From Zoogloeaceae bacterium (GTDB lineage: Bacteria > Pseudomonadota > Gammaproteobacteria > Burkholderiales > Rhodocyclaceae): a stretch of DNA of 52,785 bases. The notes under the pieces are model-generated. The model was given only the letters and a program-made list of their open reading frames with translations, was not told the origin of the DNA and made no database searches. The stretch lies in assembly GCA_024235595.1 (NCBI GenBank), contig JACKMC010000018.1, positions 1 to 52,785 of the forward strand, in the 5' to 3' direction. Position numbers and translations under genes: made by a program. Below, in pieces: positions 44,518 through 52,785 of this stretch (position 1 is the stretch's first letter; every line of letters begins with the position of its first letter).

Positions 44518-44676
44518 GAAGCGAACCCGCACACTCGCGCCCGAATGCCCGCCGAGTCACTGGCTGGCATCTATCGCATCGCTGCGGCAGGCACAAACGA
44601 TGCGCGCTTTACGCCCCGCCAATCAAAAAATGCGGGGCGCTTGCTTGTCGACAAGCTGTGAAATGGCCTATCGGAC

Positions 44677-45093
44677 TTACTCCGGCATCGCCCGGCGGTC
44701 GTTGAGCGCCAGCCAACCGCGCACCACGCGATACATCACCCACAGACCCGCCAGCGCAACGATGACGAAGAAGAAGGGAATGCCGATGATGGTGATGAAC
44801 ATCAGGTAGGCGACGACGATCCACATGGCGGCATACCAGAAGGTGCGGATCTGCCAGCTGAAGTGGCTGTCGAGCCAGCTGCCACGGACCTCGCCGCGCT
44901 TCACGTAGTTGAGGATCACCGCGATGATGGAGGGGATGCCGCCGACGAAGCTGCCGACGATGGTGGCCGAGGTGGCGACACCGGTGATCACCGAGAGCGC
45001 ATGCAGCGCATAGATCAGATGCGTGAGCTTGATCATGCCTTCGCCCGGACGGTATTCGCTGCGTTCTGCGGGGAGGATCTCTGGCTCGGTCAT
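44677..45093 (-). CDS. Small DUF4870-like membrane protein
   Basis: 138 residues from ATG 45093 (MTEPEILPAERSEYRPGEGM), with GGAAACCGAC upstream. Three hydrophobic helices: LIYALHALSVITGVATSA, VGGIPSIIAVILNYV, and YLMFITIIGIPFFFVIVALAGLWVMY. The spacing and the SHFSWQIRTFWY segment between helices 2 and 3 resemble DUF4870-type proteins of unknown function. It stands alone, transcribed toward the adhesin region, with a short hairpin at its 5' side. Confidence 0.8.
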   Translation of the reverse strand: MTEPEILPAERSEYRPGEGMIKLTHLIYALHALSVITGVATSATIVGSFVGGIPSIIAVILNYVKRGEVRGSWLDSHFSWQIRTFWYAAMWIVVAYLMFITIIGIPFFFVIVALAGLWVMYRVVRGWLALNDRRAMPE

Positions 45094-45137
45094 GTCGGTT
45101 TCCTTGATTTCGGGCAGGCGCCCATAAGGGACAATGC

Positions 45138-45151
45138 GGGCGCAAGCGCCC
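45138..45151. other. GC-rich hairpin between aldolase and membrane protein genes
   Basis: GGGCGC-AA-GCGCCC-type inverted repeat 67 bases after the aldolase stop and upstream of the membrane protein start. No T run follows in the minus direction, so terminator function is uncertain. Confidence 0.35.
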
Positions 45152-45217
45152 GGGTTCAAGCGAGCTTACCTTTTTTAACCCCTTCCCACCGCCGCGGCCA
45201 AAACCTGCGTTCAACCA

Positions 45218-46264
45218 TCAGGCCAGGGCTGCAGCCACCAGCGCCACCAGTTCATCGACTGCCGCGTCGCTCGTGGCCCAGGAGCACATGAAGCGGGCGC
45301 CGCCGCCGATGAAGGTGTAGTAGACCACACCGGCATCCCCCAGCGCGGCCACGGCAGGTGCCGGCAGCTCGACGAAGACTCCGTTGGCGTCGCAGGGGGA
45401 AATCAGGCTCACGCCCGGCAGCGCACACAAGCCTTCGGCGAGGCGCGCGGCCATGCGGTTGGCGTGGGCTGCGTGACGCAGCCACACATCGTCCCGCAGC
45501 ATGCCCAGCCAGGGGGCGGAGAGGAAGCGCATCTTGGAGGCGAGCTGGCCGGCCTGCTTGCAACGCCAGGCAAACTCCTCGGAGAGGCCGCGATCGAAAA
45601 ACACCACCGCCTCGCCCACCGGCAGGCCCATCTTGGTGCCGCCGAAGCACAACACATCGACGCCGGCGCGCCAGGTCACGTCTGCCGGCGCGAGCCCCAG
45701 CGCAGCCACCGCGTTGGCAAAGCGGGCGCCGTCCATGTGCAGCCTGAGACCTTGCTCGCGCGCCACCGCCGACAGCGCGGCGACTTCCCCTGGCCGGTAC
45801 ACGGTGCCGGTTTCGGTGGTCTGGGCGATCGATACCGCCCTGGGACGCGGATAATGGATGTCACTGCGCTTGGTAGCGAGCAGGCGTACATCGGCGGGCT
45901 GGAGCTTGCCATCGCTGTGCGGCGCAGTAAGCAGCTTGGTGCCATTGGAGAAGAACTCCGGGGCGCCGCACTCGTCGGTCTCGATATGCGCCGCGTCGGT
46001 ACAGATCACGCTGTGGTAGGACTGGCACATGGTGGCGAGTGCCAGCGAGTTGGCGGCGGTGCCGTTGAAGACGAAATACACGTCGCATTCGGTCTCGAAC
46101 AGCTCGCGCAGGCGATCGCACACCTCGCGGGTCAGCGCGTCGTTGCCGTAGGACGCCAGCCAGCCCTCGTTGGCCGCCTGCAGCGCATCGAGCGCTTCGG
46201 GGCAGATCCCCGCGGTGTTGTCGCTGGCGAACTGGGTGCGCCAGCCGGGCAAGGTGTGCTTCAT
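45218..46264 (-). CDS. ltaE: Low-specificity L-threonine aldolase (PLP-dependent)
   Basis: 348 residues from ATG 46264 (MKHTLPGWRTQFASDNTAGI); the longer frame upstream has no support. The fold type I PLP layout shows FNGTAANSLALA (cofactor phosphate site), RLHMDGARFANAVAALG with the conserved Asp, and VLCFGGTKMGLPVGEAV with the cofactor lysine. It cleaves L-threonine or L-allo-threonine to glycine and acetaldehyde. It diverges from the DedA gene with a 127-base gap. The cytoplasmic enzyme belongs to general metabolism and is probably unrelated to the EPS system. Confidence 0.92.
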   Translation of the reverse strand: MKHTLPGWRTQFASDNTAGICPEALDALQAANEGWLASYGNDALTREVCDRLRELFETECDVYFVFNGTAANSLALATMCQSYHSVICTDAAHIETDECGAPEFFSNGTKLLTAPHSDGKLQPADVRLLATKRSDIHYPRPRAVSIAQTTETGTVYRPGEVAALSAVAREQGLRLHMDGARFANAVAALGLAPADVTWRAGVDVLCFGGTKMGLPVGEAVVFFDRGLSEEFAWRCKQAGQLASKMRFLSAPWLGMLRDDVWLRHAAHANRMAARLAEGLCALPGVSLISPCDANGVFVELPAPAVAALGDAGVVYYTFIGGGARFMCSWATSDAAVDELVALVAAALA

Positions 46265-46391
46265 GGGTGCGTGTGGAGTGCGGGCCGGATGCGGCAAACC
46301 GTGAATGTAATCGATTGCCGGGCAATCCGGTGCAGCGGCGGCTGTGCGATCATCGGCCTTCACTCATCCTGGGCTGCGCCGAAGAACACCG

Positions 46392-46964
46392 ATGTCGGTT
46401 ACCGAACTCGTCTCGCACTACGGCTATTTTGCGGTCGCAATAGGCTGCCTGCTGGAGGGCGAGACGGTCTTGCTGACGGCAGGGTTCGCGGCGCATCGCG
46501 GCATGCTTGGCTTGTGGCCGGTGCTGGGCATTGCGTTTGTGGCGAGCGCGCTCGGCGACCAGATCTTCTTCCAGCTCGGTCGTCATCAAGGGGCTCGCCT
46601 GAAGGCCCGCTTCCCCGCCCTTGCCAGGGCCGCGCCGCGCATCGACGAGTTGCTCACCCGCTATCACACGCCGCTGATCCTCGGCATCCGCTTCATGGTC
46701 GGATTGCGCGTCGCGGGCCCGATCCTTATTGGCTCGGCCGGCATCGCCCCGCTCCGCTTCACGCTGCTCAACCTCTGCGGCGCGGCGGTGTGGGCGTGCG
46801 TGATCGGACTCGCCGGATACACCTTCGGCGCGGTCATCGAAACCTTCCTGGGCGACCTGCGGCACCTGGAGGAGTGGATTTTGCTCGCGCTGCTGGTGAT
46901 CGTGCCGCTGGCGCTGCACTTCGTGCATCGGCATCGGCGGCGAAAGCGGTCAGCGGAAAAATGA
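46392..46964 (+). CDS. DedA family membrane protein
   Basis: 190 residues from ATG 46392 (MSVTELVSHYGYFAVAIGC). The VTT/SNARE-associated domain is seen: GCLLEGETVLLTAGFAAHRG, ALGDQIFFQLGRHQGARL with the conserved Gly-Arg, and RFMVGLRVAGPILIGSAGI with the F/G-x-R motif. Four to five membrane helices. DedA proteins act in membrane homeostasis and some are undecaprenyl-phosphate flippases, which could be relevant to a genome that makes much EPS, but a link is only inferred. Confidence 0.9.
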   Translation: MSVTELVSHYGYFAVAIGCLLEGETVLLTAGFAAHRGMLGLWPVLGIAFVASALGDQIFFQLGRHQGARLKARFPALARAAPRIDELLTRYHTPLILGIRFMVGLRVAGPILIGSAGIAPLRFTLLNLCGAAVWACVIGLAGYTFGAVIETFLGDLRHLEEWILLALLVIVPLALHFVHRHRRRKRSAEK

Positions 46965-47664
46965 CGCCCGGCCACTAGCTGCATACATTGGCGCGGCCCG
47001 GACCGCTACCCGGTGCGGCGCTTGATCCGCGACGCGCGACCGCTGCCAGCCCCGGACATTTGCAGCGCCACCCAAGGTGGGTTCTGGATTCCGGCCTGCG
47101 CCGGAATGACGAGCGGGTGGGATTTCGATGCTGGTTTCGTGTGCCCCGCCGTCGTGCTGCGACACGCGCCGCAAAGCGCCACCACGCTCGCTTCGTCGTA
47201 CCGGCGAAGGCCGCTACCCAGTGCAGCGCATGGCGAGGCCTCGGCCGCGGGGTGCCTGTCTGGGCGGATGGTACGATGGCAGGCGTGGGTTCTGGATTCC
47301 GGCCTGCGCCGGAATGACAAGCGGGTGGGATTTCGATGCTGGTTTCGTGTGCCCCGCCGTCGTGCTGTGACACGCGCCGCAAAGCGCCACCACGCTCGCT
47401 TCGTCGTACCGGCGAAGGCCGGTACCCGGTGCAGCGCATGGCGGGGCCTCGGCCGCGGGGTGCCTGTCTGGGCGGGTGGTGCGATGGCAGGCGTGGGTTC
47501 TGGATTCCGGCCTGCGCGGCAATGACGAGCGGATGGAGCTTGCGCTGGGAGATGCGAACGTTCGGCCGCGGGAGCGGCACGGTCGCCAGATAAAGCACCT
47601 TCGCTTGAGACCGTCGTACCGGCGCAGGCCGGTACCCAGTGCAGCGGTCGGCGCTGCAGGCGAC
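46965..47664. repeat. REP-like repeat block with 208-bp direct repeats
   Basis: About 700 bases without a supported gene. From 47083 a 208-bp unit is repeated (47083, 47291, and a partial third at 47499). Each unit carries GGATTCCGGCCTGCGCCGGA and, about 110 bases on, GTCGTACCGGCGAAGGCCG in the other orientation; a final GTACCGGCGCAGGCCGGTAC is near 47614. Frames that run through the block (repeats of FWIPACAGMT or ERSHPLVIPAQAGIQ) are translated palindromes. Confidence 0.85.
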
Positions 47665-49158
47665 TCAGGCCAGCCCCAGTTCGTCCCACATCGCATCGAC
47701 CCGCGCCTTCACGGCCTCGTCCATGACGATCGGCGTACCCCATTCGCGGGTGGTTTCACCTTGCCACTTGTTGGTGGCGTCGAGGCCCATCTTCGAGCCG
47801 AGACCGGCGACCGGGCTGGCGAAGTCGAGGTAGTCGATGGGGGTGTTGTCCACCAGGGTGGTGTCGCGGGTGGCATCGACCCGCGTGGTCATGGCCCAGA
47901 TGACCTCCTTCCACTCGCGGATGTTGACGTCTTCATCGACCACGATGATGAACTTTGTGTACATGAACTGGCGCAGGAAGCTCCAGATGCCGAACATCAC
48001 CCGCTTGGCGTGGCCGGGGTACTGCTTGCGGATGCTGACCACCGCCAGCCTGTACGAACAGCCTTCGGGTGGCAGGTAGAAATCGGTGATCTCCGGAAAC
48101 TGCTTCTGCAGCAGGGGCACGAATACCTCGTTGAGCGCCACCCCCAGCATCGCGGGCTCGTCGGGCGGCTTGCCGGTGTAGGTGCTGTGGTAGATCGGAT
48201 TCCGGCGCATGGTGATGCGTTCGATGGTGAACACCGGGAAGGCGGCCTGTTCGTTGTAGTAGCCGGTGTGATCGCCGTAAGGGCCTTCGAGCGCCTCTTC
48301 GCCCGGGTGGATCACGCCCTCGAGGACAATCTCGCTCGATGCGGGCACCTGCAGGTCGCATCCCTTGCACCTGACCAGCTCGGTCTTGGCGCCGCGCAGC
48401 AGCCCGGCGAACTGGTATTCGGAGATGCTGTCCGGCACCGGGGTGACGGCGCCGAGGATGGTGGCGGGGTCGCAGCCCAGCACGACCGCGACCGGGAAGG
48501 CCTCGCCGGGATTGCGCTGCTGGTGGTCGCGAAAATCCAGTGCCCCGCCGCGATGGGCGAGCCAGCGCATGATCACCTTGTTGCGGCCGAGCACCTGCTG
48601 GCGGTAGATGCCGAGGTTCTGCCGCTTTTTCTCGGGCCCGCGGGTGACCACCAGGCCCCAGGTGATCAGTGGCGCGGCATCGCCGGGCCAGCAGTGCTGG
48701 ATCGGCAAGCGTGCCAGATCGACCTCGTCGCCCTCCCACACCACTTCCTGGCAGGGCGCCGAGCGCACCTCCCGTGGCGACATGTTCATCACCTGCTTGA
48801 GCACCGGCAGCTTCTCCCAGGCGTCCTTGAGGCCCTTGGGCGGCTCGGGCTCCTTGAGGTAGGCGAGCAGCTTGCCGACCTCGCGCAGCGGCGTGCTCCA
48901 GTCGCCGTCCTCCACGTCCTCGCCCATGCCCATCGCCACCCGCTGCGGCGTGCCGAAGAGATTGGCGAGCACCGGGATAGGCTGCACGACCCCGCCCGTC
49001 ACCGGTTGCTCGAACATCAGCGCGGGGCCACCTGCGCGCAGCACCCGATCGGCGATCTCGGTCATCTCGAGGTGGGTATCGACCGGAACGGTAATCCGCT
49101 TGAGCTCGCCGCGGCGCTCGAGCTGGGAGATGAAATCGCGAAGGTCGTCGTAGCGCAT
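47665..49158 (-). CDS. ubiD: UbiD, 3-octaprenyl-4-hydroxybenzoate decarboxylase
   Basis: 497 residues, the normal UbiD length. It starts MRYDDLRDFISQLERRGELK and shows the family blocks VDTHLEMTEIADRVLRAGGP, HCWPGDAAPLITWGLVVTRG, VLGCDPATILGAVTPVPDS and EGPYGDHTGYYNEQAAFPVF with the conserved Glu, Arg and Asp residues of the prenylated-FMN site. It decarboxylates the ubiquinone precursor and needs prFMN from UbiX, which is not in this window. It belongs to housekeeping metabolism. Confidence 0.95.
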   Translation of the reverse strand: MRYDDLRDFISQLERRGELKRITVPVDTHLEMTEIADRVLRAGGPALMFEQPVTGGVVQPIPVLANLFGTPQRVAMGMGEDVEDGDWSTPLREVGKLLAYLKEPEPPKGLKDAWEKLPVLKQVMNMSPREVRSAPCQEVVWEGDEVDLARLPIQHCWPGDAAPLITWGLVVTRGPEKKRQNLGIYRQQVLGRNKVIMRWLAHRGGALDFRDHQQRNPGEAFPVAVVLGCDPATILGAVTPVPDSISEYQFAGLLRGAKTELVRCKGCDLQVPASSEIVLEGVIHPGEEALEGPYGDHTGYYNEQAAFPVFTIERITMRRNPIYHSTYTGKPPDEPAMLGVALNEVFVPLLQKQFPEITDFYLPPEGCSYRLAVVSIRKQYPGHAKRVMFGIWSFLRQFMYTKFIIVVDEDVNIREWKEVIWAMTTRVDATRDTTLVDNTPIDYLDFASPVAGLGSKMGLDATNKWQGETTREWGTPIVMDEAVKARVDAMWDELGLA

Positions 49159-49198
49159 GATCTGATCCGGAATTGGGCGGTGGCATTATCCGGCAAAG

Positions 49199-49227
49199 CG
49201 AACGGGCCGCACAGGGCGGCCCGTTCG
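49199..49227 (-). terminator. Hairpin after the small secreted protein gene
   Basis: CGAACGGGCCGC-CCTGT-GCGGCCCGTTCG is a perfect 12-bp stem 16 bases after the stop at 49244, in the gap before ubiD. The following sequence has only a short T-rich stretch (CTTTG), so termination strength is uncertain. Confidence 0.65.
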
Positions 49228-49243
49228 GTAAGGATGGAGAACA

Positions 49244-49486
49244 TCAGATACCGAGAATCTTCATCGCCTTTGCCAGGGTATCGACCGAAGCCTGGTGGTC
49301 GCCTGCCTTGTGCAGGGCTTCACCTTCGGCGCGCAGCTTCTTCACCTCCTCCATCTGTGCCATGCTCAACTTGGGAGCGGCCGCCATGGCCTCGTCGATC
49401 TTCTTCATGTCGACAGGGCAGTGAAATGCCCAGGCGCCGGAGGACGCGGCGAAAAGCAGCGCTGCAACTGCAATACGAGTCTTCAT
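49244..49486 (-). CDS. Small secreted helical protein
   Basis: 80 residues from ATG 49486 (MKTRIAVAALLFAASSGAWA), with AAGGAG upstream. The signal peptide is cut after AWA, giving a mature protein of about 60 residues, mostly helical, Met/Lys/Glu/Ala-rich: FHCPVDMKKIDEAMAAAPKL, then MEEVKKLRAEGEALHKAGDH. One cysteine is present. The function is not known; the helical repeat has a slight TPR-like look (GEALHKAGDHQASVDTLAKA). Confidence 0.82.
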   Translation of the reverse strand: MKTRIAVAALLFAASSGAWAFHCPVDMKKIDEAMAAAPKLSMAQMEEVKKLRAEGEALHKAGDHQASVDTLAKAMKILGI

Positions 49487-49567
49487 GCTTGTCTCCTTGG
49501 AAACGCGCGGAAAGCCTACCCGCCCGCATAGGATGCCGCCTGTGCCCATACAGTTCCTGACCCGGGC

Positions 49568-50740
49568 TCATGCGGGTACCGGCTTTCGCCACAGCGGCGA
49601 CAGCCCGACCAGTCCGAGCAGCGGCCCGGGCAGCAGCAGCCAGGCGATCGAGGCACCCCAATCTCCCACCAGACGCGTACCCCAGGCAATCGACACCATG
49701 GTGATGGCGAAGCCGATGGCATTCTGGAAGGCCAGCGCGCTGCCCACGATTTCGGGCGGACAGGCGCGCGCCGAGAGCGCGGAAAAGTGGGGCGAATCGG
49801 CCACCACCGAAAAACCCCACAGCAGCAGCACTGCAAGCACCAGCACCGGCGCGCCCCCCACCACCCATGGATAGAGCAGGCAGCACAGCGCCGATACCGC
49901 CAGCGCCAGCGCGGCCACTCTCGCACTGCCGATACGATGGCTCAGCGTACCGCCCGCAAAACAGCCGAGCGCGCCGATCCCCACGATCGCGAAGGAGAGT
50001 CCGGCGACACTGCCGGGCGATCCGGCGAGACCGCCCTGCAGAACGAGGATCGGCACCAGGGTCCAGAACGCATAGAGCTCCCACTGATGCCCGAAATAGC
50101 CGAAGGCCGAGGCCCTGAACTCGGGAATCGAGAAGGCCATCAGCACCCGGCCGAGCCGCAACGGGGGCGCGTCGTGGCGGCGCTTGAGATGCGGTCCGTC
50201 GCCAAGCAGGTGGATCATCGCCGCCGCCAGCAGCGCCAGCAGCGACGACACCAGGATCGTTGCCTGCCAGCCGAAGTCGCCGCCGAGCAGGCGGATGCCG
50301 TGCGGCAGCGCGGCACCGAGGGTGAGCATCCCGACCAGTTGCGCCAGGGCCGCTCCCGCTCGCTCGGGGACCCAGCTCACCACCAGCTTCATGCCCAGCG
50401 GATAGACGCCCGCGAGGCTCAGGCCGACCAGCGCACGCAGCGCGATGCCGCTCGCCAGCCCCTCGGCGAACAGCGCGAAAGCGGCATTGGAGGCCGCGCC
50501 GAGGCAAGCGCAGACGGCAAAGATGCGGCTCGCCGCAAAGCGATCGGCAAGCCCCGAGAGCGAAAACAGCAGGGTCCCGAAGATGAAACCGAACTGCACC
50601 GCATTGGTCAGTTGGCCGATCTGCGCTGCGCCTATGCCCCACGCCCGCATCAGATCGTCGGCCGCACTGTTGGCCGAGAACCAAAGCGAAGTGCCGAACA
50701 ACTGGGCGATGACGATGACCGGGACGGTATGGGGGCGCAT
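49568..50740 (-). CDS. MFS transporter
   Basis: 390 residues with 12 membrane helices. It begins MRPHTVPVIVIAQLFGTSLW; the loop between helices 2 and 3 holds LSGLADRFAASRI, the degenerate MFS signature. It is a cytoplasmic-membrane carrier, probably proton-driven; substrate unknown. It stands alone, separated by 81 bases from the small secreted protein gene and transcribed away from the PEP-CTERM metalloprotease. Confidence 0.88.
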   Translation of the reverse strand: MRPHTVPVIVIAQLFGTSLWFSANSAADDLMRAWGIGAAQIGQLTNAVQFGFIFGTLLFSLSGLADRFAASRIFAVCACLGAASNAAFALFAEGLASGIALRALVGLSLAGVYPLGMKLVVSWVPERAGAALAQLVGMLTLGAALPHGIRLLGGDFGWQATILVSSLLALLAAAMIHLLGDGPHLKRRHDAPPLRLGRVLMAFSIPEFRASAFGYFGHQWELYAFWTLVPILVLQGGLAGSPGSVAGLSFAIVGIGALGCFAGGTLSHRIGSARVAALALAVSALCCLLYPWVVGGAPVLVLAVLLLWGFSVVADSPHFSALSARACPPEIVGSALAFQNAIGFAITMVSIAWGTRLVGDWGASIAWLLLPGPLLGLVGLSPLWRKPVPA

Positions 50741-50855
50741 GCGCGAAGTATAGGGTTCCCGGCCCGCTCGAGCGCGTACCCCCAGGCCGAAGGGCTTACG
50801 AATTTCAGGCGGTCATGCTTTAATCTGCGCTTCACAACGCCCCAGAGCCAAGCGG

Positions 50856-51752
50856 ATGCCGACCAGCAGACATCTCAGATCACTCCTTGCCGCAGCCTGT
50901 CTCGTCGGCGCGGGTCAGGCCAGCGCGCTGACGATCGAGTTCGATTACAGCTACGACGACGGCGCGACCCGCCTCACGGATGGCCAGAAACTGGTGCTCT
51001 CCAGCATTGCCGCGGAGTTCGGGGCGCGCCTTACCGACACTCTCGATGCCGCGACCTATCGATCGGTGTCCTTCTACGATCCCGGTGTCGCGCCCGTATC
51101 GGTCGCCAATGTGGTCACCGAGCGCAACCTCTCGGTCGCGGCGGACACGATTCGCGTCTTCGTCGCGGCCGCCGACCTTACCGCCCTGGGCAGCAGCACG
51201 CTTGGTGCGGGCGGCCCCGGAGGCGGCACCGCGAACGATCGCGGCGAGTCGAATGTCGGGGTCAGCGACTTCGCACCCTGGGGTGGGCAGATTTCGTTCG
51301 ACACCACGACCACCTGGTATGTGGACGACGACGTGTCCACCTTCGAGCCCTTCAGCGGCTTCGACTTCTATTCCGTCGCGGTCCATGAACTCACCCATGT
51401 ACTCGGTATCGGCACCAGCGATTCATGGGATGCCCGGGTTACCGCGACCGGGTTCGCCGGCACCGCAAGCGTGGCCGCTTATGGCGGCATCGTTCCCCTG
51501 ACGGGTGACGCAGCGCACTGGGCGCCAGGCACGACTTCGTTTGTCGATGGCCTGTCCCAGCAAGCCGCCCTGACCGCCGCCATCGCCGGCGGCACCCGAA
51601 AACACATGACCGAACTGGACTGGGCCGCGCTCTCGGACGTCGGCTGGCAGGTCGCGGCGGCAGTGCCCGAGCCCGAGAGCTGGGCAATGATGCTCGCCGG
51701 CCTCGGTTTGGTGGGCCTCAGCCTCAAGCGGCGCCGCAGCCGGGCAGACTGA
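50856..51752 (+). CDS. PEP-CTERM metalloprotease-like protein (zincin)
   Basis: 298 residues. The signal peptide ends GAGQASAL. The mature protein begins TIEFDYSYDDGATRLTDG, has GGTANDRGESNVGVSDFAPW in the middle and a zincin helix VHELTHVLGIG: His177, Glu178 and His181 with the Gly turn expected for a metzincin-like site, although a third ligand is not certain. The tail VPEPESWAMMLAGLGLVGLS plus LKRRRSRAD is a PEP-CTERM signal. It belongs to the PEP-CTERM group of putative surface metalloproteases. It is isolated from the eps locus. No sigma-54 promoter could be found upstream. Confidence 0.88.
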   Translation: MPTSRHLRSLLAAACLVGAGQASALTIEFDYSYDDGATRLTDGQKLVLSSIAAEFGARLTDTLDAATYRSVSFYDPGVAPVSVANVVTERNLSVAADTIRVFVAAADLTALGSSTLGAGGPGGGTANDRGESNVGVSDFAPWGGQISFDTTTTWYVDDDVSTFEPFSGFDFYSVAVHELTHVLGIGTSDSWDARVTATGFAGTASVAAYGGIVPLTGDAAHWAPGTTSFVDGLSQQAALTAAIAGGTRKHMTELDWAALSDVGWQVAAAVPEPESWAMMLAGLGLVGLSLKRRRSRAD

Positions 51753-51771
51753 ACCCGCCCCAGGACCTCCA

Positions 51772-51797
51772 GACGGCCACCCTTCGCGGTGGCCGTC
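51772..51797 (+). terminator. Hairpin between convergent genes
   Basis: GACGGCCACC-CTTCGC-GGTGGCCGTC, a perfect 10-bp stem 19 bases after the PEP-CTERM metalloprotease stop and 26 before the pyrF stop. It is followed by CTT only; it may serve both converging genes. Confidence 0.7.
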
Positions 51798-51822
51798 CTT
51801 GCATCAGGCCATGGCTTGCACC

Positions 51823-52638
51823 TCAGCGATGGAGGTTGATCGCTTCGCGCGTCGCCAGGGCGACCCGACGCGCCTCGCCAGCAAAATCCTCGCCCTTTCC
51901 CGCGTACAGAATGGCGCGCGAGGAGTTGATCATCAAGCCGCCACCCGAGGCGGTGCGCCCAGCCCTGACGGTGGCCTCGATATCGCCCCCCTGGGCGCCG
52001 ATGCCCGGCACCAGCAGCGGCACCTCGCCGACGAGCTCGCGCACCCGCGCGATCTCCTGCGGGAAAGTCGCACCAACGACCAGCGCGCACTGCCCGGTGG
52101 TGTTCCACTCGCTCGCCACCAGCCGCGCCACCCGCTCAAACAGTTTCTCGCCACCGCCCACGTCGAGAAACTGCAGGTCGCTGCCGCCGGGGTTGGAGGT
52201 GCGGCACAACAGGATCACCCCCTTGTCCGGATACGCCAGCCAGGGCTCGACCGAATCGCGCCCCATGTAGGGGTTGATGGTGACCGCATCGGCGCGAAAG
52301 CGCTCGAAGGCTTCCACCGCGTACTGCTCGGCGGTGCTGCCGATGTCACCGCGCTTGGCGTCGAGAATCACCGGCACGCCGGGATGGGCGGTGTGGATGT
52401 GAGCGATCAGCGCCTCGAGCTGATCCTCGGCCCGGCGCGCGGCGAAATAGGCAATCTGCGGCTTGAAGCTGCACACCAGGTCGGCGGTGGCGTCGACGAT
52501 GTCGCGGCAGAACTCGAAGATGGCGTCCGGCCTGCCCTGCAGATGAGCGGGAAAACGCGCGGGGTCCGGATCCAGGCCGACGCACAGCAGCGAATTGCGG
52601 CCGCGCCACGCGGCCGCGAGGGTTTCAACGAAAGTCAT
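51823..52638 (-). CDS. pyrF: Orotidine 5'-phosphate decarboxylase (group 2)
   Basis: 271 residues, the length of the group 2 family. It starts MTFVETLAAAWRGRNSLLCV. The motif VILDAKRGDIGSTAEQYA has the catalytic Asp-Lys-Asp series, and LLVPGIGAQGGDIEATVRAG is the phosphate-binding end. It converts OMP to UMP in pyrimidine synthesis. About 147 bases upstream to the window edge contain no recognisable gene. Confidence 0.95.
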   Translation of the reverse strand: MTFVETLAAAWRGRNSLLCVGLDPDPARFPAHLQGRPDAIFEFCRDIVDATADLVCSFKPQIAYFAARRAEDQLEALIAHIHTAHPGVPVILDAKRGDIGSTAEQYAVEAFERFRADAVTINPYMGRDSVEPWLAYPDKGVILLCRTSNPGGSDLQFLDVGGGEKLFERVARLVASEWNTTGQCALVVGATFPQEIARVRELVGEVPLLVPGIGAQGGDIEATVRAGRTASGGGLMINSSRAILYAGKGEDFAGEARRVALATREAINLHR

Positions 52639-52785
52639 GGCGGGACATGCCTGATTGGAGTGAAGGGAGCGAGTTTACCGAAGGCGCAGCGATTGGACAG
52701 CCTCGATGTCGATTTGCGCGCCGCCTCGATGCAGGCATGGCCCGAGGGCTCGCACGCGAGGCGAACGGCAAGGCAAAGAGCCTGG

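Larger units (their letters stand above)
43782..44676. other. Long non-coding region upstream of the adhesin gene
   Basis: About 895 bases without a convincing gene on either strand. It contains a candidate sigma-54 promoter (44123-44138) and two copies of TGTAAATTATTCCGAC 299 bases apart. The leader from the promoter to the adhesin start would be about 330 bases. Confidence 0.6.

Noticed and set aside
52639..52785. Possible gene at the right edge
   Set aside because: Short open frames exist on both strands, but no start, ribosome-binding site or domain is recognisable.

Overview
The window looks like chromosomal DNA of a GC-rich betaproteobacterium, most likely of the Rhodocyclales type (Thauera/Azoarcus/Zoogloea relatives). 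This is inferred from the gene content: a B-type exosortase (XrtB) with EpsD-EpsE-EpsF-EpsG-EpsI-EpsL, several PEP-CTERM proteins, UbiD and group-2 PyrF, plus many copies of a short palindromic repeat. No rRNA, tRNA, CRISPR array, integrase or transposase was seen.

Layout. (1) 1-18.0 kb, minus strand: a tightly packed exopolysaccharide (EPS) operon, read from epsD down: epsD, epsE, epsF, epsG, xrtB, epsI, a Wzx-type flippase, an FrhB-like iron-sulfur protein, a pyruvyl transferase, a Wzy/ligase-type polymerase, an acyltransferase, four glycosyltransferases (the last cut by the window edge) and a secreted GH99/WbsX-like protein. Most neighbours overlap by ATGA/GTGA. (2) 18.2-22.8 kb, minus: three small PEP-CTERM proteins and the outer-membrane barrel EpsL, with sigma-54-type promoters and a shared leader motif. 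(3) 22.9-25.0 kb, plus: the WcaJ-type initiating phosphoglycosyltransferase and a lytic transglycosylase. (4) 25.4-32.3 kb: a CPBP/CAAX-type membrane protease diverging from PBP4 (dacB), then trhO, a glutathione transferase, and a phosphorylase/PRPP-synthetase-like pair. (5) 32.5-43.8 kb, minus: a type I secretion locus (HlyD adaptor, ABC exporter), one PEP-CTERM protein and a giant Calx-beta/PKD/cadherin-like adhesin. The adhesin reading frame is broken by a cluster of small deletions near 37.65 kb. (6) 44.7-52.8 kb: a membrane protein, threonine aldolase, DedA, ubiD, a small secreted protein, an MFS carrier, a PEP-CTERM metalloprotease and pyrF.

Working model. WcaJ loads the first sugar on undecaprenyl phosphate, the glycosyltransferases build and decorate the unit (pyruvate, acyl), Wzx and the Wzy-like protein flip and polymerise it, and EpsF/EpsG/EpsE/EpsL control chain length and export. 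XrtB/EpsI process PEP-CTERM proteins destined for the same matrix, and the T1SS adhesin adds a second matrix or surface component. Sigma-54-type promoters, and at some of them an upstream TGTCGGAA-(A/T)-rich-TTTACA motif, lie before both PEP-CTERM genes and the adhesin/T1SS locus, suggesting co-regulation (PrsK/PrsR-type regulators are known for such systems but are not in this window). Clusters of REP-like palindromes fill several intergenic gaps.
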